Counted from the stretch's first letter, positions 10,645 through 21,821 are shown. The stretch is 46,130 bases of DNA from Nemertoderma westbladi (GCA_032718475.1 JAUCBJ010007445.1:1-46130), one strand, 5' to 3'. The notes: generated from the letters alone by a model not told the origin. Translations and numbers: made by a program.

Positions 10645-10690
10645 GGCGCCGTGGCAAAGTTGGTAGAGCGTGGGACTTGGATCCTCTCAG
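10645..10690 (+). repeat. tRNA-like 5' half with box A (truncated SINE or tRNA fragment)
   Basis: The 46 bases resemble the 5' half of a tRNA: a perfect box A, TGGCAAAGTTGG (10652-10663), is followed by TAGAGCG and GGGACTTGGATCC. No box B follows within 100 bp. It is a different sequence from the SINE at 2324 and 8156. Confidence 0.5.
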
Positions 10691-10987
10691 TGCAATGTCA
10701 ACTACATAATGAATCCTTAAAAGTTGACTTGAGATTAGTAATTTCAATTTTTAATAATGTAATTAAAAACCAAAGGTAAGAATAAAATATGAGTCAAGTT
10801 TAGCGTTTTGTTAGATAGTATGCTCTTACAGCATAGCATGTCTGGAGTGAGGACTCCACTGACATACTTTATTTCAGTTCAGAAGGGGGAGTGTTCCGTA
10901 ATTTTGGTTCAAGAAAGGAGAACGCATCACATCCAGTTGCAGTGCTTCAAGAAGGGACCTTTGCTCTTCTCTCGTTTCCACTTATGT

Positions 10988-13310
10988 TAGTTTAGTTAGT
11001 TAGTTAAAATCTTTTATTCATCAAAACTCCGATGTTTAAAAAACATATGGAGGCAGCCCGTCTGGATGGCCCAGACATGGCTGATGATTGGTGATGAATA
11101 AGCGTCAGCAGCCGCACGTTATTTGTTCTAAATCTAAATCTATACTACAGTACATACTACTAGTATTAAACACATCTCACTCTAATATATTTATACATAC
11201 TCATACACACACAATCGTAATTGACACTAATATAACAGCACAATAAATAATAATCACCAATAAGTATAGCAGGTTGCAATGTAGGGCTAGTGGCAGTTAA
11301 TAATACTGTTCGTTAAAAAACGGTTGAATAATTGTAACTGGTTGTTGTCTTTTAGTTGAAGTTATGTAATTGCATTTCTGTCGTATTTTGTATGAAAGTG
11401 TTTTTTTAACGCGCGCATGAATTCCTTGTATTGCCTTATGAGTGTTAGTGTTTTATTTGTGCAGTTCCATAGGCGTGCAAAACTTAACATAGCGCTGTTG
11501 TATGATATTGTGTTTTTCGTTATTGGAATTTTTACTTTATTCGTTCTCGGGTTTAATAGTTGTTTCTGACTGTTGCTAATAAATGGTAGTTCTAAGTTTT
11601 GGAATGGTTTGGTAATTTTGAATATATATTGATAAAAAAATCGTAAAGCAAAATATTCCCTAAGGGCTGTTAGTGTTGGTAGTTTTGATAGACGACGTAA
11701 TTCGGTGCCAGAAATATCAGAAATCTTTTTGCTATGGACAATGCGAAGTCCATAGTTTTGTATTTTCTCTAAGCTATATAAGATAGTTTTAAAGCCGTGG
11801 ACATTATGCAATGATACTAGTACTTCACAGCAGTAATTGTGGTATGGTAATACTGTAGCCTTATAAATATTTAGTTTTGTGCCTACTGGTAGCTGACCCT
11901 TTATCTGCCGAAGTCCAGAGACGGCCTGGATCATTTTATTTGAGGTGATCTTAATTTGTTCGCGCCATTCAAGTTTGTTGTCAATGGTTAGACCAAGGTA
12001 ATTGATGTGTGTAGATTGTGGAATGTTAGTCTGTTTATTTGTATCCTCACTGAGATCCAGTTGTATGCTATTTATCTCGTCTGTTCTAGAATTAGGGGAT
12101 ATTAACATGAATTCAGTCTTATCGTTATTTAGTTGGAGGTGCAAAGAGCTAAAAATGTCCTTTAGTTCATTTATGTGTTTACTCAATGATATTGCAGCTC
12201 TGTTTGGATTTTTATCATGACAGTATACTAAGGTGTCGTCTGCATATTGGATTAGTTGGAGTTTAATTTTGCTAGCTATGGAATTTACATACATTAAAAA
12301 TATAATCGGGCCAAGGAGTGTTCCCTGTGGAATTCCGTGATTGATTAGTTTCCACTCAGAAGTGGTTCCGTTGAGTTTCACTCTTTGATATCTGTTTACT
12401 AAAAAAGTGCGCAGCATAGAGATAGCAGTGTTGTGGAATCCAAACTCGCCTAATTTTTGTAATAATATTGTGTGGTTCAATGAATTGAATGCTTTGCTAA
12501 GGTCTAGGGCTCCAATAGCTACATATTCACCAGTATTTAAGTAATTGCGCCAAGATTCTGTCGCATATAGTATAGCATCCCTAGTGGAGTAAGATTTCCT
12601 AAATCCAAATTGAGTTTTGTTTATTAGCTTGTGTTTGTCCAGATAGTGTGTTATTTGAATGTATAAAACCTTTTCGAATATTTTCTCAAGTGCCGATGTT
12701 ATTGATATGGGTCTATAGTTTTCTGGCTGTAGTCGGTCCCCTTTTTTGAAAACTGGGGTTACCTCTGCTATTTTCAATTTAGTTGGAAATGTAGATCTGG
12801 TTATACATTCATTTATGAGGTAAGTTAGTGGGGCAATTATTTTAGGTTTTATTAGCTTCAGCAGTTTCGGTGTGATTGGTGAGGGGCCAGCTGATTTGTT
12901 AATGTTAAGTCCATCTATGATATCATCTATCAAGAATTCATGAATATTCGAGAAACTAAAGCATGGTAAATTTCGTTGGTCCCGCATTACAATGGGGTTT
13001 GTTAATATATTAATGTTATTTGCTAAGTTAGGGATTCCTGTGAAGGTCCCCATTGCAATATAGTTTATGCTTATGCTTATGTTTATGCTGATCAATGTAA
13101 CGAGGCACCTTAGGGATTCAGGAGAGATACCAAAGCTGAGTTTATTCATGTGGCTTTTAGCTTTTCTTGGTCTCTCGGTTTTCTTACAGTTTAGTTCTAA
13201 CGGGGCCCATGCGAGCTCGAGCTCTCTAATGTGTTCTGGTGTGATATGGCAGCGACGTTCTAGTTTCAGGCAGAACCGTATACAATTTCGTTGCAGGGCC
13301 TAAATTGGGT
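10988..13310 (-). mobile_element. LINE (non-LTR retrotransposon), 5'-truncated
   Basis: The element contains the RT ORF described separately plus a 3' UTR of about 370 bp. The UTR includes an AATAAA (minus, about 11015) and ends in a short AACT repeat tail near 11000, as in LINEs with tandem-repeat tails rather than poly(A). The 5' part, including the apurinic endonuclease, is missing. The frame stays open above the first ATG to about 13310. Confidence 0.8.
11362..13149 (-). CDS. LINE reverse transcriptase ORF (595 aa)
   Basis: An intact RT with the usual order of motifs. INKSAGPSPITPKLLK lies at about residue 80, then FKKGDRLQPENYRPISI, then FGFRKSYSTRDAI. ALDLSKAFNSLNH (motif A, first catalytic Asp), NHGIPQGTLLGPIIFLMYVN (motif B) and QYADDTLVY (motif C, about residue 303) follow. 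After these come LNNDKTEFMLIS and the thumb and C-terminal domains, where ATVLPYHNYCCEVL and LWNCTNKTLTLIRQYKEF are typical of Jockey/CR1-like LINEs. The protein would copy its own RNA at a nicked chromosomal target. No stop or frameshift interrupts the RT, but the N-terminal endonuclease is absent. The in-frame sequence above the ATG at 13149 (LQRNCIRFCLKLERR, then ELAWAPLEL) resembles the C-terminus of another RT. Confidence 0.88.
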   Translation of the reverse strand: MNKLSFGISPESLRCLVTLISINISISINYIAMGTFTGIPNLANNINILTNPIVMRDQRNLPCFSFSNIHEFLIDDIIDGLNINKSAGPSPITPKLLKLIKPKIIAPLTYLINECITRSTFPTKLKIAEVTPVFKKGDRLQPENYRPISITSALEKIFEKVLYIQITHYLDKHKLINKTQFGFRKSYSTRDAILYATESWRNYLNTGEYVAIGALDLSKAFNSLNHTILLQKLGEFGFHNTAISMLRTFLVNRYQRVKLNGTTSEWKLINHGIPQGTLLGPIIFLMYVNSIASKIKLQLIQYADDTLVYCHDKNPNRAAISLSKHINELKDIFSSLHLQLNNDKTEFMLISPNSRTDEINSIQLDLSEDTNKQTNIPQSTHINYLGLTIDNKLEWREQIKITSNKMIQAVSGLRQIKGQLPVGTKLNIYKATVLPYHNYCCEVLVSLHNVHGFKTILYSLEKIQNYGLRIVHSKKISDISGTELRRLSKLPTLTALREYFALRFFYQYIFKITKPFQNLELPFISNSQKQLLNPRTNKVKIPITKNTISYNSAMLSFARLWNCTNKTLTLIRQYKEFMRALKKHFHTKYDRNAIT

Positions 13311-13980
13311 TTGGAGACGCTTGCTTAATGTCCTATATACCGACCACCAGCATGAGGAGCATGATGTGCGGTTGTATAAGTCGTCTTAATAGTCTTCTTG
13401 TGATTCTGACTAAAAGAGCGCCCTGATGAAATAGAAAACGTAGAGAATAGAGTTACCCTTTTTTATTACTTTCACATCCATCAATTTATCGGACATTTTA
13501 GCATCCAAGATATTTAACAGTGGATCATAATCGGTGATCAATGGAGCTGCCATTGCAGCATGTTATAGTTCAATGCGAATTGTTTAACTCCAAGGAACTG
13601 TGTGGCCGTTGCCGGTGTTAAATTAAATTGTTATACAAACTTAATGAGGTGCATGAAGGAGGCGGCGGGTTATAAAGATTGGATTCCCTTCATTTTACTG
13701 GCTGAATCAGAAATATTAATTTAACTTCTGCGAGCAATTAAATATTTTTTACTATCTTACCTGCAGTGATTCTAGATTTCTTTCATTTTAAAGTTGAATG
13801 GATTTATATCAGCTGGAGTCATTTGTTAACAAAACATTATAAAATAACACTGTCGAGAATTTTAAAAGGCCTCGCACTGTTAGATTTATCCTTAAGCAAT
13901 GCAGTGCTAGATTAATTCTTGAACAACGCCTTCTAAACAATTGTTTAGGAGGCCGTGATCTTGAAGTAAATAATTAATAT
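13311..13980. other. Intergenic, no gene recognised
   Basis: About 670 bp between the LINE and the gypsy remnant. Only short frames; nothing recognised. Confidence 0.35.
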
Positions 13981-13982
13981 AA

Positions 13983-16750
13983 TTACGCTATGAAGGAAGT
14001 ACATTCCCGTAATATCTTTCTTCCCGTAATATCTGTTGACGGCACTGCGTGACTAATACCACTTTTTCTGGCTTGAGGCCTTGAGCATGTGAATAACTTC
14101 TGTCCAGTATCATTGATTGATTGCCATTGATGGCAAATGATCACGTAGAACACGTCCTTATAACAATTGGGCTGGTGATAGTCCGATCTCGCGAAGAGGA
14201 GTGTTTCTATACTGTAGTAGTGCCCTGTAGAATTTGTCAGTATCGAGAGAACAGTTTGTGCCAATATTATCAAGTAATATTCTTTTGGCGACTTTCACCG
14301 CGAGTTCTGCCCTCCCATGCTGATGAACGTCGGTAGCTCACACCCCAGTTGTCAAGAAACTGCTTTACACTATGAGATGGGAATGGTGGTCCACCATCAG
14401 AAGCTAGTTCTCTAGGGGCACAAAAAATTTCAAAAAGTTGACGTAAATGGGTAGTCAGAAAATTGGCGTTGCTGCTACTACTTTTAAAAACAGACACCCA
14501 TCCAGTGTACCGGTCAGAATATATAAGGTAATTGTAACCTTGAAGAGTGAAGAAATCCGATACCATTTTATGAAAGGGGTACTCAGGTACCGCTGAGGCT
14601 ATAATGGGCTCGGCTGGTTGTGATGGTGCTATGCGATCACATAATTTACACTGTGCTCGTGTATTCACAATGTTTGCATTAATGCCAGGCCAAAAAACAC
14701 ATGTCCGAGCACGTGCTTTCATACCAGTTACCCCTTGATGCGCCGAGTGGAGACATTCAAGGGTTTCTGCTCTCATTCGTTGAGGAACTACAATTCGGGA
14801 ACCATAAAGTATCACTCCATCAATAGTTGATAATAATTTAAATAAAAAAATAAAATAATATTTTCAATAGCGGTTTGTGGTCTGTAGCCACTGTTAGGTT
14901 AGTGCAACCTAAAACGAACATGCGATTTCTTTCCAAGCCATCTACCAAAGCCAGTGCTTCTCCCTCTACTGGTGAATAGCGGCTTTCAGCATCGGTGGTG
15001 AATCGGGACCCGGCTGAACAAATGAGCCACCCTTTAGGATAACAATACGGAGCTTTACTCATATCACACGAGCAATGTTTTTGAAGGAGGAATGAAGATA
15101 GAAGATATGCCTGTTTTACTCCAGTCTGTAGCTAACTAAACATGTTGGCCGATTAACCTCAAATGTTCTGACCCCATCTTCGACCTTCCTGATTATGGTG
15201 TCCTTTGATTTCTGGAATAGATGGTCCATTGTGCAGTCCCAGTAGAATTGCGACCGTGGTCTAAGTAGATCTCGAAAAGGTTGCATTTCTGGTGTAATGG
15301 CAAATGCATAACGCGACTTGATTTGTTAACCCGAACCAAGAACGCACTCCAGTATATCCTTTGAAGTTGGAAAGTCCCTTATGGCTGTCAAAATACTGTC
15401 AGTTGGTCTAATACCAGAGGGCGATATTGTGAACCCTGCAAAATCTAGTGTGTCCTTAGATAAATTAAATTTGGTGGGGTTGAAGACAATGCTATTTCTC
15501 GCACATAGTTCTATATATTTCACTGTGTGCCAAAAGGAAATGGCCACATCATCATCCCAGAGGAGTGCATCATCGATACATTTAGTTTTACGCTCCACAT
15601 CGACTATAATATCATTGTACCTCCGCATGAAACCCCCACCTGCTGCATGAAATCCTTGTGGTACACCTACAGTAGATAGCGATAGCGCCCCCATTCTGTG
15701 ATAAAGGTTGTTGCTTCTTGCGCAGCAGGGCTAAGAGGAAGGGAGTGGTAGCCATTCCATGCGTCTAGTATAGTTTTTTTTTGTTTGGTGGTACAACAGA
15801 TGCTTGATTATATGGAGAGGGGGTATGATGAGTCTCCCGGGATGTTGCTGCATTCATGCCTTGGATTTCCATCCTTTTTCGCAACAATGGCCATCTGCTA
15901 CACCAAATTGATGGTGTGCCTTGTGGTACTGGCTCGATTATCCCAAGGCGACAGTCACGATCAAGGTCTGACTTGACCTTTTTCTTCCAATGGTGGGGAA
16001 CCGGAATTGGGCAGTGAATAGCAGTAGGGGTAGCGTCGCTTTTCATATGAATAGTTAAAGTTGTGCCAGTCATTTTCGGTAATTCCTGGTGCTCACATAT
16101 ATTAAACGCTGTGCCTCCATAATATTGTAGTATCCAAGACTGAAAATTGTTCCCGATTGGACTCGGTCAAGGGGTATGGAACAGTAGTAAGAAGGGGTGG
16201 AACAGTAGTTCGTAGTAAGCAGCCACACTCAGCAATCTCTTTGCTGTCGATGGTGTTCATGTGACTTTCAGATGATGGTTTGAAACTATTAGCCCTTGGA
16301 TAATTTATGGGGATTACACCCAGATTAATTTGTGCCTGTTCTGATATGTAAATTCCTTTAACATTGCGAATGATGTATAGCCTGATTTGTTGTTCTGCCC
16401 TCGCTTGAAATTTCGGCCAATATAATACATACAATGTCAAGTTCGCCTTGAGAAACATTTGTTATGTGATGTGAGGTAGGGAGAATATGTTCTTCTCTCA
16501 TATTTAGTTTAGACAAGAGCTCCATGCCACTTACGCATGTTATGGCCCCTGTATCAGCAAAAGCCGCAGTACAAAAGCTAGGATGGCGGCACACAATCTC
16601 AGGAAGTGGTTTTCCCGGATCAGCGTGGCCCTTTTTATGAATTGAAATTTTTACTCCAATTTGGGCGTTGCACGGGGCTTTACATGTGTAAAAGAACTTC
16701 CTGACCATTCTAGATGTGGTAGACCCCTTGTGAACCTGGTAGGGTCACTT
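13983..16750 (-). pseudogene. Ty3/gypsy retrotransposon pol, broken
   Basis: The minus strand carries gypsy pol pieces in the correct order but in changing frames. An aspartic protease with ADTGAITCVSG lies at 16708-16358. The connection segment (GIYISEQAQINLGVIPINYP) is at 16458-16102. The RT start (LDRDCRLGIIEPVPQGTPS) is near 15980-15900. The RT active site CIDDALLWDDDV is at 15694-15326, and RNase H (SRYSPVEGEALALVDGLE, ATDHKPLLKI) at 15062-14838. The integrase HHCC and core (14815-14270) contain HSAHQGVTGMKAR, CKLCDRI and ASDGGPPF. An integrase tail in shifted frames follows to 13983. Gag is not seen and no LTRs were found. The piece between RNase H and integrase is missing, replaced by an AT-rich join near 14830-14860. 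Similar to the K02A2.6-like gypsy lineage. Confidence 0.85.
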
Positions 16751-17442
16751 GTTTCATGGAGTATGAAAAATACTAGCTTTAGTAGCTTACTTCCACTATT
16801 AATAAAATTCATTCACCTCGAATTAGTAATAATTTACATTCGCCCATACCTTTAATGATAAGGCTATCAGCTGTATGAAATATTTAACACACACTAATGC
16901 TACCCTAAGAATAATTTCAAGTTTGTAAGGGGTGGAGTTTAGACAGTAGCGCCTAAGCAAACGGTATGGGTGTACTATATAAGTACAATAATCTTGGCAA
17001 CCTCGTCGATTTATACTAAGCCTAAGTAGAAATCCATTACATAAGCCATTTTTCATCATGAACACCAGCTGTTATTGGTGTAATTTTACCATTGCGTCTA
17101 TGGCACTTTTCGTTTATTTCATTTTTTGAAAAAACAAATAACTGTATTTTTCTGAAAATTACTTTATACAGAGCCCAGGACCACGCTGAATCCAACGGTA
17201 TTTTCCTCATATCGCGAGAGCCAGTAGCTTAGGAGGAGATAGAGGAACAAACAAACATACATACATACATAAACAATTTGAGCTTTAGATAGAGCTTTAG
17301 ATATAGATATATAATGCAGCTGCAATGTTGAACTATTTATTTAGATATAATTTCATCCTCTAAAATATAGAAGCTACTTACTGTAAAATGTTTATTATAT
17401 GTTTGAAAATAAATATTTCATATTAAATTGTTCAGTTTATGT
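16751..17442. other. Intergenic spacer with a candidate poly(A) signal for the KY-family gene
   Basis: About 690 bp without a gene. Short simple repeats (CATACATA near 17265, TAGATATAGATATA near 17300) are present. AATAAA on the minus strand at 17396-17391 lies 47 nt after the stop of the KY-family gene and is its likely polyadenylation signal. Confidence 0.5.
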
Positions 17443-20400
17443 TTACTGAATATTATCTTCGAACTGAAGTTTCTTTATCTTTTGAGCCATCTTATCATCT
17501 TCACTTCCATCACGCTGTCTATCAATCGCTTCGTTGGCATTACTATATGCCCAGGCATAGAATGCAGCTATGGTCCTACTCTGTTCCAAAGGATCTACAT
17601 CCTTAAGAATTTCTTCTACACGTTTGGCTATACTAATTTTCAGATAATATGGATCAAATTCCACGCAAAGACGTCTGACATTCTGAGGTCCGGTAATCCG
17701 CATACGATCCCTGATGGTCTCCCAGTTGTATAGAGAGTTTTCTGAATAACCTAGCAACATAAATGCTGCTTTCATGACATGATGGCTATCATCCGTCGGT
17801 GTGGTCTCTTGGATATCCGATATGGATGGTTGACTGATCGATGATATCATGTGTCGAAGTCTTTCAATACGACGAAGACAGACAAGCAATCTGTTAGCCA
17901 TAGGGATGTCACCATCATATTCAAATGTAGCCGACACTGGACTTTTCTCAATTGCTTTAACGGCGTTTTCTACAATGCAAATTTCTCTAGCTGCTATCGC
18001 GACTCGAAGATCTTCCTTAAGTTTTTCGTAAAGTTTGAAATTCAGAGCATTGAAGTAATCGCCATCAGTGTCTTTAATATTCGCTTCCTTGTAAGCTGCC
18101 ATAGATCTGGTTAATGACTTGGAATCTTGAATGAAAAGGGCACATTTTAAATTATATTTCAGCACATTTTCAGATTTCAGCTTTGCATCCTTCTTTAATC
18201 TTCTTAATTTCTTTTCCGCGTTAAGTTTTTGGCCTTCAGAATTGAATTCTTTAAGAGCAGCAGAAAGTTCCACAACTTCACCATCCGCCATGGTTTTTTC
18301 TTTTTCAAACTGTTTAAGTTCCGTTTGTAATTCTTTGTAATAATCTTGCCTTTCCTTTACTTTCTGGAGTTCCATTTCCTTCAATTTATCTTCATCTTTC
18401 CTCATGTCTGAAACCAATTTCTTATGGCTTGCCAAATCAAGTAGATCGGATGGAATGTTCTCAAGCAAAAGAATACTACGTTTATCTTTTACAGAAAAGC
18501 GCAATAACTCTGTGTACATGTTTCCCTGATAGTCACCACATGCGGCAATAGTGATCTCCGTTCCAGCCTCACCTGTAGACACCCTCCCTTCCCACGCAAT
18601 CGATTCAGACAAGACCTGTTGCTGCAGATATGTCCAATTACCTGCACCATCTACCGCTACGATCTGAGTAGCTTCAGGGACCATCACAGCAAATACAGCG
18701 TTCACCTTCGCTGCAACATAGCTACACCTTGGTTCGAGTAGGCGACATCCCTGTCCCCATGTTTTGAAGACATTTGGGAACTTAGTAATTTCGTGATTTG
18801 TGCTCTTGTTATAAATTAGGTAGTTAAACACGTTTGTGTATTGGTCGTCGCTCTTCCACAGGCGAGAGTAGACACTGAATTTATATACACCAGCGTTCGG
18901 AAGGTGCACCATGAAACTTGCTGATCCCTCATCAATTTGTGGAAACACGCAGGAACTCAATTGTATGCTCTTCCGTTTAGCTATATCTTGTACATATAGC
19001 TCACCAATGATATCTAAATTACTTTCCAGTGAAAAATTAATTTTAACCTCCCCGAGAGTATGAAGAATGGGATCTGGGAAGGCAATTGGTTTCACACCCA
19101 CATGCCTATTACCTTTTGTGTATCCGTAACGGTTATATGGGACATGAGGAAACTCGATCACTTGACTTTTACGACTAACTGAACCGTCGTAGTGAAGCAA
19201 ATAGTCGCAAAGGTGGGGGTAAATTCCCTTTTCACCTTCAAACTTTCCATATATTTCAAGGCAGTATTCGCCAGGACAAGGAAGTACTACAGTAAACGAG
19301 ACCTCCTTCTTCACTATTCTGTGCATTACAAACCCACTTACTTGTCCTGCTGGCACATTAGACTCACGTAAACTGGTGACAAAATCTACTGGTCTGTTTA
19401 AAGCAAAACGAATTTCAACATCTCCGCTAGATGTTAGTACGTAGCCGGATAGATGTGTGATTGGCTCCATTTTAGTTTTGCAAATGGCCTCAGTTTGGGG
19501 TCCATAGCCTAAAACGCTAGTAGGAACGGGGGAGCAAGTAGGTGAGACTTTGTCGCAGACTACAACATATCCAGCCAACAGTTGCATAACGGCGTTTTCC
19601 TCCTTTTCAGTGATGTCAGAAGCACGTCTACCATAAATCTCGAGTATGTAGCGACCGCGATACGGTGGTCTAATAACGTAACTCAGTTGCGAGGGAGAGA
19701 AAACTTGAAACACATATCGATTCAATTCAACACCCTCAGCTGTTGTGTCTGTATAGCCGCCGTCAATTATGTGTCGAAACGTAAAGTTGAAAGTCAGCTG
19801 ATCACTCGGCAACGAAAAGTCAAGAACCGCTACACCACTTTTTGTTTCGGCTGGTCCCAAATAGTGTGACTGAATGGAGAGGCCGTACTTAAAGAAACTC
19901 GAGGAGGCGACAGGAAGATTGTGAAAGTCCTCGGAAGAAATTGGGAATTCCAAAAGTTGCCAATATTCACCGCTAGGAGGAAAGTGCGTATATATGAGTT
20001 GTTCGGGGTTTGTTATAAAGTAGAAATCGTCTATCTCATAAAGCATTCCTTCATCGACTGTTGTGTCATTGTCCAAATTCGAAGTGACGATATGTCTAGC
20101 ACCCCAATGACAATCCACTAATCTCCAATAACTCCCAATTAGGCATATATTCCACTCGGATATATATTCCGACCCAATGTCATCACCAACGCTATACCCA
20201 ATGCCTTTTACGTGACCCTGGACGACTTGGCAAGGGATGTTGCAATGCGTGAGAAGAAAAGCGTATAACTGTGCGTAGGTGCCCCTTCCAGCCGGGATTG
20301 ATGCCAAATAGCCCCCTGGGGTGGCGCCATCAGCCTCAAACTTACTAGCAACTGTTTCCAAATCCTGAATGGCTATCCAGGTGAACACTGAATAAGCAAT

Positions 20401-20781
20401 CTCTAAATCAGTCTTTGCTCCCTTTCTCAGTTCATTAAGAAGTTCTTTAAAGTCTCGCATGTACGAAGAACGACATCTAATAGCCCGTTTCTTAGCGGCA
20501 TCTAAAACGGCTGCGTTGCATATTTCATTTTTATCCTTAAAGGGGGGTATCAGTGGTGGCAACTGTTGTGGAACATCTAACTCCCCGCTGTCAGGGTTCA
20601 CATATCGAACGTTTGTGTTTTTCACTGTATTAGTTAGGGTATCTAGGTAAGCAGTGTCCTTGAGGGTAGTCGAGCCATCATTGGTTGCTATGCCCTGAGT
20701 GGCCAGAGATACGTTACTAGCTTGACGAATTCCAGAAGCCATTGAATATGCAGTTGGTTCAGTAGAGACGTTACCACCCAT
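17443..20781 (-). CDS. Kyphoscoliosis-peptidase (KY) family protein, predicted pseudoenzyme with C-terminal coiled coil
   Basis: One uninterrupted 1112-residue ORF. The N-terminus MGGNVS fits an N-myristoylation site. Residues about 105-235 form a transglutaminase-like core of KY/hillarin type: YSVFTWIA, GRGTYAQLYAF, VKGIGYSVGDD, SEWNICLIGSYWRLVDCHWG. Family members carry Cys in the first block and His-Ala-Trp-Asn in the third. Here the Cys position appears to be Tyr169 and the His position Ser208; only the Asp (D223) remains. Enzymatic activity is therefore unlikely. Several beta-rich KY repeats follow (about 240-770; e.g. VEIRFALNRPVDF, CPGEYCLEIYGKF). A charged coiled coil covers about 790-900. 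The last ~110 residues are helical (MKAAFMLLGY, NWETIRDRM, DPLEQSRTIAAFYAWAYS) and resemble part of the dynein heavy-chain stalk. KY proteins act in cytoskeletal and muscle maintenance; the role here is unknown. Start chosen as the first ATG. Confidence 0.85.
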   Translation of the reverse strand: MGGNVSTEPTAYSMASGIRQASNVSLATQGIATNDGSTTLKDTAYLDTLTNTVKNTNVRYVNPDSGELDVPQQLPPLIPPFKDKNEICNAAVLDAAKKRAIRCRSSYMRDFKELLNELRKGAKTDLEIAYSVFTWIAIQDLETVASKFEADGATPGGYLASIPAGRGTYAQLYAFLLTHCNIPCQVVQGHVKGIGYSVGDDIGSEYISEWNICLIGSYWRLVDCHWGARHIVTSNLDNDTTVDEGMLYEIDDFYFITNPEQLIYTHFPPSGEYWQLLEFPISSEDFHNLPVASSSFFKYGLSIQSHYLGPAETKSGVAVLDFSLPSDQLTFNFTFRHIIDGGYTDTTAEGVELNRYVFQVFSPSQLSYVIRPPYRGRYILEIYGRRASDITEKEENAVMQLLAGYVVVCDKVSPTCSPVPTSVLGYGPQTEAICKTKMEPITHLSGYVLTSSGDVEIRFALNRPVDFVTSLRESNVPAGQVSGFVMHRIVKKEVSFTVVLPCPGEYCLEIYGKFEGEKGIYPHLCDYLLHYDGSVSRKSQVIEFPHVPYNRYGYTKGNRHVGVKPIAFPDPILHTLGEVKINFSLESNLDIIGELYVQDIAKRKSIQLSSCVFPQIDEGSASFMVHLPNAGVYKFSVYSRLWKSDDQYTNVFNYLIYNKSTNHEITKFPNVFKTWGQGCRLLEPRCSYVAAKVNAVFAVMVPEATQIVAVDGAGNWTYLQQQVLSESIAWEGRVSTGEAGTEITIAACGDYQGNMYTELLRFSVKDKRSILLLENIPSDLLDLASHKKLVSDMRKDEDKLKEMELQKVKERQDYYKELQTELKQFEKEKTMADGEVVELSAALKEFNSEGQKLNAEKKLRRLKKDAKLKSENVLKYNLKCALFIQDSKSLTRSMAAYKEANIKDTDGDYFNALNFKLYEKLKEDLRVAIAAREICIVENAVKAIEKSPVSATFEYDGDIPMANRLLVCLRRIERLRHMISSISQPSISDIQETTPTDDSHHVMKAAFMLLGYSENSLYNWETIRDRMRITGPQNVRRLCVEFDPYYLKISIAKRVEEILKDVDPLEQSRTIAAFYAWAYSNANEAIDRQRDGSEDDKMAQKIKKLQFEDNIQ

Positions 20782-21290
20782 ATCACATCATCATAAGTTA
20801 TTAAAACTGTTTTAAATTGAAAAACCTTTTTCAGTATGTTTCCTGGAACATTGTTAAAAAATATGAGATATATTATTCTTAATACATACAGTTAATGCTA
20901 GTTAATTATTAAACGAGTGAAAGTGAAACATTTGAAAAGTTTTAAGTTTGTATGAAATGCTATTAATTGCGTTAATTAACGTTTCTAACGTTTTAGAAAT
21001 AAGTTAGTATGTCTAGTTAGTTTGTTTATTAGTAAGTTTATTCTTAAATTGGTACTTTTTTGTACGAAGAATAGAAACATAAAATGAATTTACATGTAGG
21101 GCCTATTGATGTTTTCAATGTTGGATGTATTGAATATTAATGTTGAATTCATTTCTTGTACTGTGCAATAATATTCTTGTCAATAAATATCCATCTATCT
21201 ATCGAAATAGTGTAACAAATGAACTATATTGAACTGCAGTATTTTACTTTATTGCTTCCATTACTATAACTTCACTGGGTTATAACTTCA

Positions 21291-21410
21291 CTTACTATAA
21301 GTTAAATTTACTTTATTGCTTCCATAGGCCCCTAACCTTACTTACTATAAGTTAAATTTACTTTATTGCTTCCATAGGCCCCTAACCTTACTTACTATAA
21401 GTTAAATAAT
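21291..21410. repeat. 50-bp tandem repeat, about 2.4 copies
   Basis: Units begin CTTACTATAAGTTAAATTTA at 21291, 21341 and 21391; the third is partial. Confidence 0.9.
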
Positions 21411-21702
21411 TTAGTGTGCTGATCTGAGTATGTTTTAGGAGAACGCCTTGCAGATACTAAAAAAGTTACAATAACTTTTGAGTGTCTGAATGGATTTTGC
21501 TAAAATTACGTCCAAACCTTTTCTACTTCGATGCTCCTTCGAACATATGAAATACAATTTCAGAAATTCTCTACAATATTTTCTCATTTGTTTTTTTTTC
21601 GCCGGGAAATAAGTAAACTAAATGCAATCCTATGGGTAACCTTTTCCCCCATGGAAAAAAGGTACTTTTTCTGCAGATTCCTTATTACCAACTACAGTAG
21701 GC

Positions 21703-21821
21703 ACTGAAGTAAATTGTTTACTGAAATAAATTGTTTACTGAAATAAATTGTTTACTGAAATAAATTGTTTACTGAAATAAATTGTTTACTGAAATAAATT
21801 GTTTACTGAAATAAATTGTTT
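21703..21821. repeat. 17-bp minisatellite, 7 copies
   Basis: ACTGAAATAAATTGTTT repeats at 17-bp steps from 21703; the first copy has G for A (GAAGTAAA). Confidence 0.92.
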
